Positions 52,712 through 58,740 of a stretch of 58,740 bases of DNA are shown piece after piece. Each line of letters begins with the position of its first letter. Position 1 is the first letter of the stretch. The DNA is taken from NCBI GenBank assembly GCA_910587765.1, contig CAJUNR010000029.1, forward strand, positions 1-58,740, given 5' to 3'. Both the position numbers and the translations under genes were made by a program. The notes beneath the pieces are model-generated. The model was given only the letters and a program-made list of their open reading frames with translations. It had not been told where the DNA came from and did no database searches. This stretch comes from an uncultured Lachnospiraceae bacterium. GTDB taxonomy: Bacteria; Bacillota; Clostridia; Lachnospirales; Lachnospiraceae.

Positions 52712-53446
52712 ATGCACATACAGGAACTGAGCTGGTACAGCGAACGGCTGCACCGTGATATGCCCTTGAAAATTTACGGCCATGCGGGCAAACCCTGCCT
52801 GGTCATCCCCTCCCAGAACGGCAGGCACAATGATTTTGAAGGATTTGGTATGGTGGACGTCTGCGCCCCGTGGATCAACGCCGGAAAGCTCCGGCTTTTC
52901 TGCGTCGACACCATTGATTCCGAAACCTGGTCCTGCGAATGGAAAAATCCCCGGGAGCGGATTGAACTGCACGAACAGTGGGTGCAGTATCTGATCCGGG
53001 AAGTATACCCTTTGATGGAGCAGTACGGGGGAGCGGTCCGCTCCATGACCGTCGGCTGCAGTATGGGCGCTTTCCACGCAGGCAATCTGTTCTTCCGCTT
53101 TCCGGACCGTTTCGACGCGACCATCTGTATGAGCGGCGTCTATGACGCGGCCAACATTCTCGGCGGATATATGGACGATCTGGTATACCTCAATTCTCCT
53201 TATCACTGTCTGCAGAATCTGCCGGCGGAACATTACTACAGGGAGCTTTACGGCCGGAGCCATATCTTCATCTGCGTGGGGCAGGGAGCATGGGAAGATG
53301 AACTGCTGGCGGACACGCGCAAGCTGGACAGCGTGCTGAAAAGCCGCCGAATCCCGGCCTTTGTCGATTACTGGGGATATGACGTCAACCACGACTGGAA
53401 CTGGTGGCGCAGACAGATCGTATATTTTCTCGGAAAAATCATGTGA
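52712..53446 (+). CDS. alpha/beta-hydrolase esterase (esterase D-like)
   Basis: A 244-residue hydrolase. The nucleophile elbow GCSMGAFHAG gives Ser near 119; an Asp and the C-terminal WGYDVNHDWNWWRRQ histidine complete a plausible triad. No signal peptide. It follows the ATP-grasp gene on the same transcript; the two may make and cleave, or proof-read, one ester or amide product. The substrate cannot be inferred. Confidence 0.8.
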   Translation: MHIQELSWYSERLHRDMPLKIYGHAGKPCLVIPSQNGRHNDFEGFGMVDVCAPWINAGKLRLFCVDTIDSETWSCEWKNPRERIELHEQWVQYLIREVYPLMEQYGGAVRSMTVGCSMGAFHAGNLFFRFPDRFDATICMSGVYDAANILGGYMDDLVYLNSPYHCLQNLPAEHYYRELYGRSHIFICVGQGAWEDELLADTRKLDSVLKSRRIPAFVDYWGYDVNHDWNWWRRQIVYFLGKIM

Positions 53447-53456
53447 GACAGGTCAG

Positions 53457-53497
53457 AAAACCGCAGAGAGCCCCTCGGGCAGGACCTCTGCGGTTTC
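53457..53497. terminator. two-way terminator between esterase and ArsC-like genes
   Basis: AAAACCGCAGAG...CTCTGCGGTTT stem, followed on the plus strand by TCTCTGTTTTT and on the minus strand by TTCTGACC. The genes converge on it. Confidence 0.75.
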
Positions 53498-53504
53498 TCT
53501 GTTT

Positions 53505-53861
53505 TTACTCCGTCATATTCTCCCATTCCGCTTCCTTGAAACCGACCCGTACCTGATCCTTCCCGATCAGCAGCGGTCTTTTCACAAGCATCCCGTCGGT
53601 CGCCAGAAGCGCGAGCTGCTCTTCCTCCGTCATATCCGGAAGCCGTTCTTTCAGATTCATGGACTTATAGAGCAGTCCGCTGGTATTAAAAAAACGTTTC
53701 AGCGGCAGACCGCTCCTCTGATACCATTCTTTCAGCTCCTCCGCCGTCGGATTCTTCTCTTTTATATCACGGTCTTCAAACTCTGTCCCATGGTCCTCCA
53801 GCCATTTTTTCGCTTTCCTGCAGGTCGTGCATTTGGGATATTCCAGAAACAACAGTGCCAT
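53505..53861 (-). CDS. ArsC/Spx-family protein
   Basis: 118 residues from an ATG with GGAGG seven bases upstream. FLEYPKCTTCRKAKKWL carries a CxxC near residue 10, FEDRDIKEKNPTAEEL follows, and the C-terminal LVKRPLLIGKDQVRVGF holds the conserved RP pair. The family includes arsenate reductases and Spx redox regulators; the sequence resembles the YffB/ArsC-related branch. No ars operon is nearby, so arsenate reduction is not assured. Confidence 0.85.
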   Translation of the reverse strand: MALLFLEYPKCTTCRKAKKWLEDHGTEFEDRDIKEKNPTAEELKEWYQRSGLPLKRFFNTSGLLYKSMNLKERLPDMTEEEQLALLATDGMLVKRPLLIGKDQVRVGFKEAEWENMTE

Positions 53862-53999
53862 CTTCTTTCCTCCATTCCTGTTTTTCATGATCAGGAATAT
53901 TCTATCACCTTTCCCGCCGTCTGACTACAGCGGAGCCGTATTTTTATCGGGGATTTATTGGGCACGCCAGGAGACGCCGCGCGCACACAAAATATTCAT

Positions 54000-54028
54000 T
54001 TGACATTTCCGTCCAGTGAACCTACAAT
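54000..54028 (+). promoter_or_regulatory. promoter of the cyclophilin lipoprotein
   Basis: TTGACA (54000-54005), 17 bp, TACAAT (54023-54028), 30 bp before the ATG. Confidence 0.88.
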
Positions 54029-54058
54029 ATGCAGAGAATCTTTTTTGGAGGTATGATT

Positions 54059-54727
54059 ATGAAAAAATTAACGGTACTTTTTCTATGTCTCGGACTTCTG
54101 GCCATGACGGCCGCCGGATGCGGCTCAAAGGACGAGAAAACAGCTCAGCCGGAGGACAGCCAGACAGAGGCGCCCTCGGACGACGCTCCGGAATCCAAGG
54201 CAGACAGCAGCGCAGACGGCGAGCTTCTGGCAGGACTCCATCATGTAGAGATCGAAGTTGCCGACTACGGAACCATCTCTCTGGAGCTGGACGCAGACAC
54301 CGCCCCCATCTCCGTCACCAACTTTATCAATCTGGCAAAGGACGGCTTCTATGACGGCCTGACTTTCCACCGCATCATCAGCGGCTTCATGATTCAGGGC
54401 GGCGACCCGGAAGGAACGGGAATGGGAGGCTCCGTTCAGAATATCAAGGGGGAATTTGCCAATAACGGTGTGGAAAACGATATCTCCCACGTACGCGGCG
54501 TGATCTCCATGGCAAGAGCCATGGACCCCGACAGCGGCTCCTCCCAGTTTTTCATCGTACATGAGGACAGCACCTTTCTGGACGGCGATTACGCCGCTTT
54601 CGGCCACGTAACAGAGGGCATCGAAGTCGTGGACCAGCTTTGTGAGGACACACCGGTGCAGGACGACAACGGCACCGTAGCGGCCGACGACCAGCCGACG
54701 ATCACGGCGGTCAGAGTTATCGACTGA
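54059..54727 (+). CDS. cyclophilin-type peptidyl-prolyl isomerase lipoprotein
   Basis: 222 residues. The signal peptide ends in lipobox AAGC (Cys near 21), an acidic linker follows to about residue 55, then a cyclophilin domain: FINLAKDGFYDGLTFHRIIS, GFMIQGGDPEGTGMGG, and SMARAMDPDSGSSQFFIVHE with the catalytic Arg and Gln present. It should assist folding on the outer face of the membrane. GGAGG lies seven bases upstream. Single gene. Confidence 0.93.
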   Translation: MKKLTVLFLCLGLLAMTAAGCGSKDEKTAQPEDSQTEAPSDDAPESKADSSADGELLAGLHHVEIEVADYGTISLELDADTAPISVTNFINLAKDGFYDGLTFHRIISGFMIQGGDPEGTGMGGSVQNIKGEFANNGVENDISHVRGVISMARAMDPDSGSSQFFIVHEDSTFLDGDYAAFGHVTEGIEVVDQLCEDTPVQDDNGTVAADDQPTITAVRVID

Positions 54728-54837
54728 CCGCACGGCCGCAGGAGTGTGCGCCTGTCCGTTCCAGGTTCTGCAAAGAAGATCGGTTCGTGCAAAAGCATTC
54801 CGATTCGCGGCAGGCGCTTTTGTCCAAAGGACATTTC

Positions 54838-54872
54838 GTCTTACGGGAGATTCGCGGAATTTCCCGTAAGAC
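54838..54872 (+). other. 11-bp inverted repeat before the GNAT gene
   Basis: GTCTTACGGGA and its exact complement around a 13-base loop, ending 20 bp before the GNAT ATG. It could terminate upstream transcription, though no T-run follows, or be an operator. Purpose unclear. Confidence 0.4.
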
Positions 54873-54892
54873 AAAGAAAGGAAAGGTTACCT

Positions 54893-55396
54893 ATGAGAAT
54901 CCGGCCATATATTCCAGACAGGGATTACGAGTATTTGTCAAAATGGATCGACACTGAAAAAACGCACGCTTTTTGGTGTGCAAATCTTCTGCCATATCCC
55001 CTGACGCCCGAATCTTTTCATGATTTATTAGAAAAAAATTCCATGGACAGAGCGGACAGCGCTTATGTGGCAACTGAAAATAACGGGCGCCCGGTCGGCT
55101 TTTTCTGCTACTCTGTTAATCCGGAAGACAATCTCGGATTTCTTAAATTTATCGTCGTTGACGGAACAAAACGCGGGAAAGGTTATGGAAAAGAGATGTT
55201 GAATCTGGCATTACGCTACGCCTTTGAAATCACCGGCGCAGACGCTGTTCAATTGAACGTATTCGACGAAAATCCTTCCGCGAAACAATGTTATGAAAAA
55301 GTCGGTTTCGTGCAAAAAAAGACGGAGCAGAATGCACTTGTATATAAAGGCGAATTATGGAGCAGATGCCGCATGGTAGTTTCAAAATCTTCCTGA
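54893..55396 (+). CDS. GNAT family N-acetyltransferase
   Basis: 167 residues from an ATG with AAAGG six bases upstream. The acetyl-CoA loop is GTKRGKGYGKEMLN; LNVFDENPSAKQCYEKVGF is the C-terminal GNAT motif. AT-richer codon use than the core genes to its left suggests acquired DNA. Substrate unknown. Confidence 0.85.
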   Translation: MRIRPYIPDRDYEYLSKWIDTEKTHAFWCANLLPYPLTPESFHDLLEKNSMDRADSAYVATENNGRPVGFFCYSVNPEDNLGFLKFIVVDGTKRGKGYGKEMLNLALRYAFEITGADAVQLNVFDENPSAKQCYEKVGFVQKKTEQNALVYKGELWSRCRMVVSKSS

Positions 55397-55615
55397 CTTT
55401 ATTATATTTGCTTTCCGTTGAAAAAGAAATGGGATTCTGTTTCCCGGGCATGATGCTCTAAGTAATAATCATAACAACTGACAAGCCCCATCTGTAACTG
55501 TTTATCACAACAATTTTCCTTTCTTTTTTCCACGCAAAAATACCACCCTGAATATTTACAAGGCGGTATCTCCCATACAATAGAAATCCCGTTTTACAGT
55601 CTTTCTATTATCATA
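55397..55615. other. AT-rich intergenic DNA
   Basis: No gene, RNA or strong repeat is visible. The base composition is clearly lower in GC than the core region and marks the start of the accessory end. Confidence 0.5.
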
Positions 55616-55658
55616 AAATAAAAAAGTGCATGATATTGATTATCTCTCTACCATGCAC
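55616..55658 (-). terminator. terminator of the GNAT/antitoxin-like unit
   Basis: Minus-strand GTGCATG/CATGCAC stem with a 19-base loop, followed by TTTTTTATTTT, 33 bp past the gene end. Confidence 0.8.
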
Positions 55659-55690
55659 CTAAAGTTATTGATACTATGAAATTTTAACAT

Positions 55691-56302
55691 CTAAACCAAC
55701 CTTAACAACTGCACCAGCTCATACGGTTCAGATTCTTTTGATACAGTCTGTCTTGTATCAAACTGCTTAAAACCATAACTTTCATAAAAGGAAAGCAGTT
55801 TTACTTTATTTTCCGCTTCTACGAATGCCACCATGCCGCCCGCCTGATACTGTAAAGCCTGTATCTGCCTGATTGCCGCTTCAAGAAATTCCTTTCCGGT
55901 TATCCTGCCTATTGCCCTGTCATTATAATTTTTTCCGAGCTGTGCAATTAAGTAAGCCGCCAGATTATAGATCTGCTCTCCTTTGTCTATCTCACTAAAC
56001 CTTGCCAGTTTACGCTTCACCGTATTGCTGAACGGCTCCGCCCTTACAACAAGCGGCTTTATTGTGATAGAAAAATATCCCAACAGTTCCGCATCTTCCA
56101 GTGACAACACTAAATATGTAACTGCCTGATGTTTCTATGCAAATTCGACTGACTGCTGTTTCAAAAAGCACTCAACATCCTTATTTAACGGACAGGAAAA
56201 CCCGGAAAGGAACTGTAACAGCTTATCCTCTCCGAGCCGTCCATCATCGTTCTCCAAATACTCACGAATGTTCAGCACAATAAAATCATTCGCCTGCTGC
56301 AT
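55691..56302 (-). pseudogene. GNAT toxin-like gene interrupted by an in-frame TAG
   Basis: The intact frame would run from the ATG at 56302 (AAGGAAG upstream, 17-bp overlap with the antitoxin-like gene) for 203 residues. It begins MQQANDFIVLNIREYLE and reaches SVEFA, then TAG at 56137-56135 (codon 56), then continues in the same frame with KHQAVTYLVLSLEDAELLGY and a GNAT-like C-terminus (AAYLIAQLGKNY, LLSFYESYGFK). One base change would restore it. Layout and partner resemble acetyltransferase toxins of type II toxin-antitoxin pairs. A short remnant could start downstream of the stop. Confidence 0.72.
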
Positions 56303-56480
56303 CCGCTTTCTTCCTTTTCTCCATGAATTTTACTATTTCATCTGCTCCCTGTAGGTAAGTCACATTGATCGGAACACGAGGTGTCCTGTCGTTGGCAGAT
56401 GCTTCAATCGCATCAGCAAACATCTCCACCTGCTTCTGGCCTGATATAACAAAATTCTTTGTAATGCTTGAAGTTGCCAT
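56286..56480 (-). CDS. small antitoxin-like protein upstream of a GNAT gene
   Basis: 64 residues from the ATG at 56480, which has AAGGAGG eight bases upstream. It starts MATSSITKNFVISGQKQVEM and ends in a Lys-rich tail (FMEKRKKADAAGE). Its stop lies inside the next gene, a translational coupling typical of toxin-antitoxin pairs. I cannot name the family; the antitoxin role is inferred from size, order and overlap. Confidence 0.65.
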   Translation of the reverse strand: MATSSITKNFVISGQKQVEMFADAIEASANDRTPRVPINVTYLQGADEIVKFMEKRKKADAAGE

Positions 56481-56539
56481 AATAAACACCTCCTTTGTTA
56501 GTATGGCTCATTTTACAGCATACATACTTCCCCGACTAT

Positions 56540-56568
56540 ATTGTACGGTTTTATCATCACTTTTGCAA
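56540..56568 (-). promoter_or_regulatory. promoter of the antitoxin-like/GNAT unit
   Basis: Minus strand TTGCAA (56568-56563), 17 bp, TACAAT (56545-56540). The IS30 element begins about 30 bp upstream of this -35 box. Confidence 0.7.
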
Positions 56569-56598
56569 CAAAATATTTATGAATTTTTTATGCCCCTA

Positions 56599-58184
56599 AA
56601 TTGCAAAAGTAAATTCTACTCGTTGTTTCTTCAATAGAAGTTACTTTTACACAGGTTGAATTTAATCCTGCATATACGTTATGATGTCTTTGCCCCTGAC
56701 AGCAGTGGAAGGAGACATCATAAGTAAATTTATTCCAGGAAACCATAAACACCTTACCTCTGCAGACAGACTTTACATTGAACGCCAGCTGAATGCCGGT
56801 ACTTCCTTCAAGGAGATCGCCCGCTACCTCTGTAAAGATCCCAGTACCATTTCCAAAGAAATCTGCTCCCACCGTTTATCGGACTTCTATCCCGGCAAGG
56901 GACTCTTCCTGAATGCCAAAAACTTCTGTATCCACCGCTTTCACTGCCAAAAGAAAAATGTCTGCAAAAAGATCATCCTCTGTCATATCAAGTGTACTTC
57001 CTGTCCTTCTTGTAACCAGCATTGTAAAGACTTTGTGAAAGAACGCTGCCAGAGGCTTGACCGTGCCCCTTATGTCTGCAATGGATGTGACAGGAGTCAT
57101 TCCCGCTGCACAGTCCCACATAAGTACCATTATGACGCTCTCTTTGCTGACCGCAAATACCGGGAAACCCTCAGGGATTCAAAGTCTGGCATCAGCCTCT
57201 CAAGGAAGCAGCTCCACCGTATTGACGAGGTCGTCACCCCTCTGGTCCTGCAGGGGCACTCGCCTTATCAGATTGTTGTGGAGCATCCGGAACCCGGACT
57301 CTCTGTACACACCATCTACCAGTACATAGAACTCGGCCTGCTTTCCGGTCGCAACATCGATCTGAAACGAAAAGTCAGGTTCAAAGCACGCAAATGCCAT
57401 AAAACCCAGATCATGGACCGGCAGGTGTTTTCCGGCCGCCTCTACAGCGATTTCCAACAGCTCCCGCCTACGCATGTGGTTGAGATGGATACAGTCAAGT
57501 CTTCCAGGGATTCTAAAAAATGCATCCTGACCTTCTATTTCCGGGATGAGAAACTGTTTCCTGCGTATCTTCTGAACCGGTGTACCAAAGGCGCTGTCCG
57601 GGCTGTTTTTGACCGTCTGGAAACTCGGTTTGGCACAATGACCTTCCATATCCTTTTTGAAACCATCCTGACCGACAGGGGCGGCGAATTCGGCGACCCG
57701 GAGGCACTGGAGGCCGGTATGGATGACTGGCAGCGTACCAGCATTTATTATTGCGATCCCATGCGCAGCGGCCAGAAGGGCGGCATTGAAAATGTCCATA
57801 CAAAGCTGCGGGAGATCCTTCCCAAAGGCACCAGCTTTGAGTATCTGACACAATGGGATCTGAACCTGATCGTGAATAACATCAACTCCGTCCCACGTCA
57901 GAGCCTGCTCGGACTTACCCCATACCGGGTGGCAAAAGAAAACTTCGGTATTCAGGTAGCAAAGCGTTAAATCTTCATAAAAACCAGATGCAGCCGGTAG
58001 AATTTAGTCCTGCACACGACATTTGCTACCGGTTTGTCTGCTATACCCTGTTTTAGAATATCTGCCCGGATTTCACTTTATTATAATCCAATTTTCTATC
58101 CCATGCTTCAAAAAAGTTGAAGAAATCAGCAAATTTTAAAGGGCGGTAGAACTTACTCCCGCACTGGAATTTACTTTTTCAATT
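56599..58184 (+). mobile_element. IS30-family insertion sequence
   Basis: Imperfect terminal inverted repeats are visible: left ATTGCAAAAGTAAATTCTA (56600-56618) and the complement of the right end ATTGAAAAAGTAAATTCCA (58165-58183), 17 of 19 identical. The element is about 1.58 kb with one transposase gene. Inside, a GAATTTARTCCTGCA-like motif recurs near 56658, 57998 and, in weaker form, 58146. The flanking duplication could not be set with confidence. Confidence 0.85.
56681..57970 (+). CDS. IS30-family transposase
   Basis: Up to 429 residues. The N-terminal HTH (LTSADRLYIERQLNAGTSFK, then ARYLCKDPSTISKEI) binds the ends; a Cys-rich segment follows (CTSCPSCNQHC); the DDE catalytic core shows VVEMDTVKSS, ILTDRGGEF and GGIENVHTKLR. 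The ATG at 56681 has no ribosome site, whereas AAGGAG at 56709-56714 sits five bases before an in-frame ATA (56720) exactly where homologues start MSKF. The start codon may have mutated from ATG to ATA. Confidence 0.9.
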   Translation: MMSLPLTAVEGDIISKFIPGNHKHLTSADRLYIERQLNAGTSFKEIARYLCKDPSTISKEICSHRLSDFYPGKGLFLNAKNFCIHRFHCQKKNVCKKIILCHIKCTSCPSCNQHCKDFVKERCQRLDRAPYVCNGCDRSHSRCTVPHKYHYDALFADRKYRETLRDSKSGISLSRKQLHRIDEVVTPLVLQGHSPYQIVVEHPEPGLSVHTIYQYIELGLLSGRNIDLKRKVRFKARKCHKTQIMDRQVFSGRLYSDFQQLPPTHVVEMDTVKSSRDSKKCILTFYFRDEKLFPAYLLNRCTKGAVRAVFDRLETRFGTMTFHILFETILTDRGGEFGDPEALEAGMDDWQRTSIYYCDPMRSGQKGGIENVHTKLREILPKGTSFEYLTQWDLNLIVNNINSVPRQSLLGLTPYRVAKENFGIQVAKR

Positions 58185-58241
58185 AAGTATTAGTACAGAA
58201 TTTCAATAAAATCCGCAAATTTTCCAAAGTTCTCCAAACAA

Positions 58242-58452
58242 ACACGGAAACTCTTATACTATCACGCAAAACTCGGATACTATCACGGAAACTCCCGACT
58301 TTTGCCTGATAGTACGATTTTCTCCCCAATTGCCACTTTTTCAGCGGCGTCAAAAAACACAAAAATGGAGATCCACCAACCACCGTGATGAACCCCTCTA
58401 CGCCCAAAATCCCTTGATTTTAAGCCATTCTTCAATACTTTTGCCTGTTAGT
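58242..58452. repeat. iteron-like repeats of ACTATCASGSAAA
   Basis: Direct copies at 58258-58271 (ACTATCACGCAAAA) and 58279-58291 (ACTATCACGGAAA), 21 bp apart, a partial CACGGAAACTC at 58243, and inverted copies TTTTGCCTGATAGT at 58300-58313 and TTTTGCCTGTTAGT at 58439-58452. Such arrays bind initiator or partition proteins in plasmids and integrative elements. Confidence 0.7.
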
Positions 58453-58515
58453 ATCAAAAATCCTATGGCATCAATTGGAAATAGCCGCCTGTGCCGCTGT
58501 TAGATTATGATGACT

Positions 58516-58572
58516 TTTACCCCTGGGGTAAATGATTTACCCCTTTTACCCCACCTGTGCGGAATTTACCCC
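58516..58572. repeat. cluster of TTTACCCC octamers
   Basis: Four direct copies (58516-58523, 58536-58543, 58545-58552, 58565-58572) and one inverted copy GGGGTAAA (58525-58532) within 57 bp. Shortly after, CGACAAAT is also repeated. Probably protein-binding sites upstream of the gene beyond the window. Confidence 0.7.
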
Positions 58573-58666
58573 ACCCCATTTTGCGATTCGACAAATCGAC
58601 AAATTAGCCCCTTGCCTTTATGCGGAATCCGCTATAAAATGATTTCAGCGGAACGCTCCGCAGCGT

Positions 58667-58695
58667 TTGACAGATGCGGGGGAATCTGCTACAAT
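58667..58695 (+). promoter_or_regulatory. strong promoter leading out of the window
   Basis: TTGACA (58667-58672), exactly 17 bp, TACAAT (58690-58695). It points right to a gene that is not in the window. No other gene is seen in 58184-58740. Confidence 0.85.
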
Positions 58696-58740
58696 AAAAG
58701 CACAAAAGGGAATACTGCCGATAGACGGTCAGCCCAAATT

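Noticed and set aside
53505..53861. Arsenate resistance gene
   Set aside because: The protein family fits, but there is no arsR, arsB or acr3 beside it; kept as ArsC/Spx family only.
58183..58407. Open frame of 74 codons on the minus strand
   Set aside because: It translates the iteron-like repeats and the IS end, has no ribosome site, and no recognisable protein features.

Overview
The window looks like a chromosomal segment of a spore-forming, moderately GC-rich Firmicute, most likely a Lachnospiraceae-type clostridium. The grounds are strong AGGAGG-type ribosome sites, spoVT and spoVG, the tsaE-tsaB-rimI-tsaD cluster, a glgC-glgD pair, a long-form hpf, a PrfB with programmed frameshift, and a lysine riboswitch on dapA. 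Genus cannot be fixed from the sequence alone. About 54 kb is ordinary core chromosome; roughly the last 4 kb (54.8-58.7 kb) is AT-richer accessory DNA.

From 0.15 to 46.1 kb nearly everything is on the minus strand (typA is the exception). In transcription order (right to left) the blocks are: glgC-glgD and spoVG; pth-mfd-two foldase lipoproteins-a GH25-like protein-pncB, then spoVT; tRNA-Gln; a three-domain ADP-ribosyl hydrolase; an SSB-like protein and a CobO-like ATPase; riboswitch-dapA-dapB; a small lipoprotein; a eukaryotic-type hisA; hpf; a seven-gene PTS/amino-sugar operon (SIS, BglG-type regulator, EIIA, nanE, SIS, EIIB, EIIC); secA, prfB, an ACT-domain protein, hom, thrH; tex; and the t6A/RNase Z/ispD cluster with two tRNA-Ser genes.

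At 46.1-46.4 kb gene orientation flips. To the right run murC, a cluster of DnaA boxes, a DnaD-like and a DnaC-like replication protein, prs, and an ATP-grasp plus esterase pair, mostly on the plus strand. A divergent strand switch, four perfect DnaA boxes and helicase-loading genes together suggest a replication-linked locus, although dnaA itself is not in the window.

The accessory right end carries a GNAT gene, a candidate toxin-antitoxin pair whose GNAT member is broken by an in-frame TAG, an IS30-family insertion sequence with visible inverted repeats, and an intergenic stretch packed with iteron-like repeats that leads to a strong promoter pointing out of the window.

The most notable items are: a single polypeptide with three different ADP-ribose-removing domains; a family of two-hairpin repeats, all in the same orientation and each lying just 3' of an intrinsic terminator or of another copy; a 103-bp tandem palindromic repeat between secA and prfB; the DnaA-box cluster; a prfB frameshift site that uses UAA; and the eukaryotic-type HisA.
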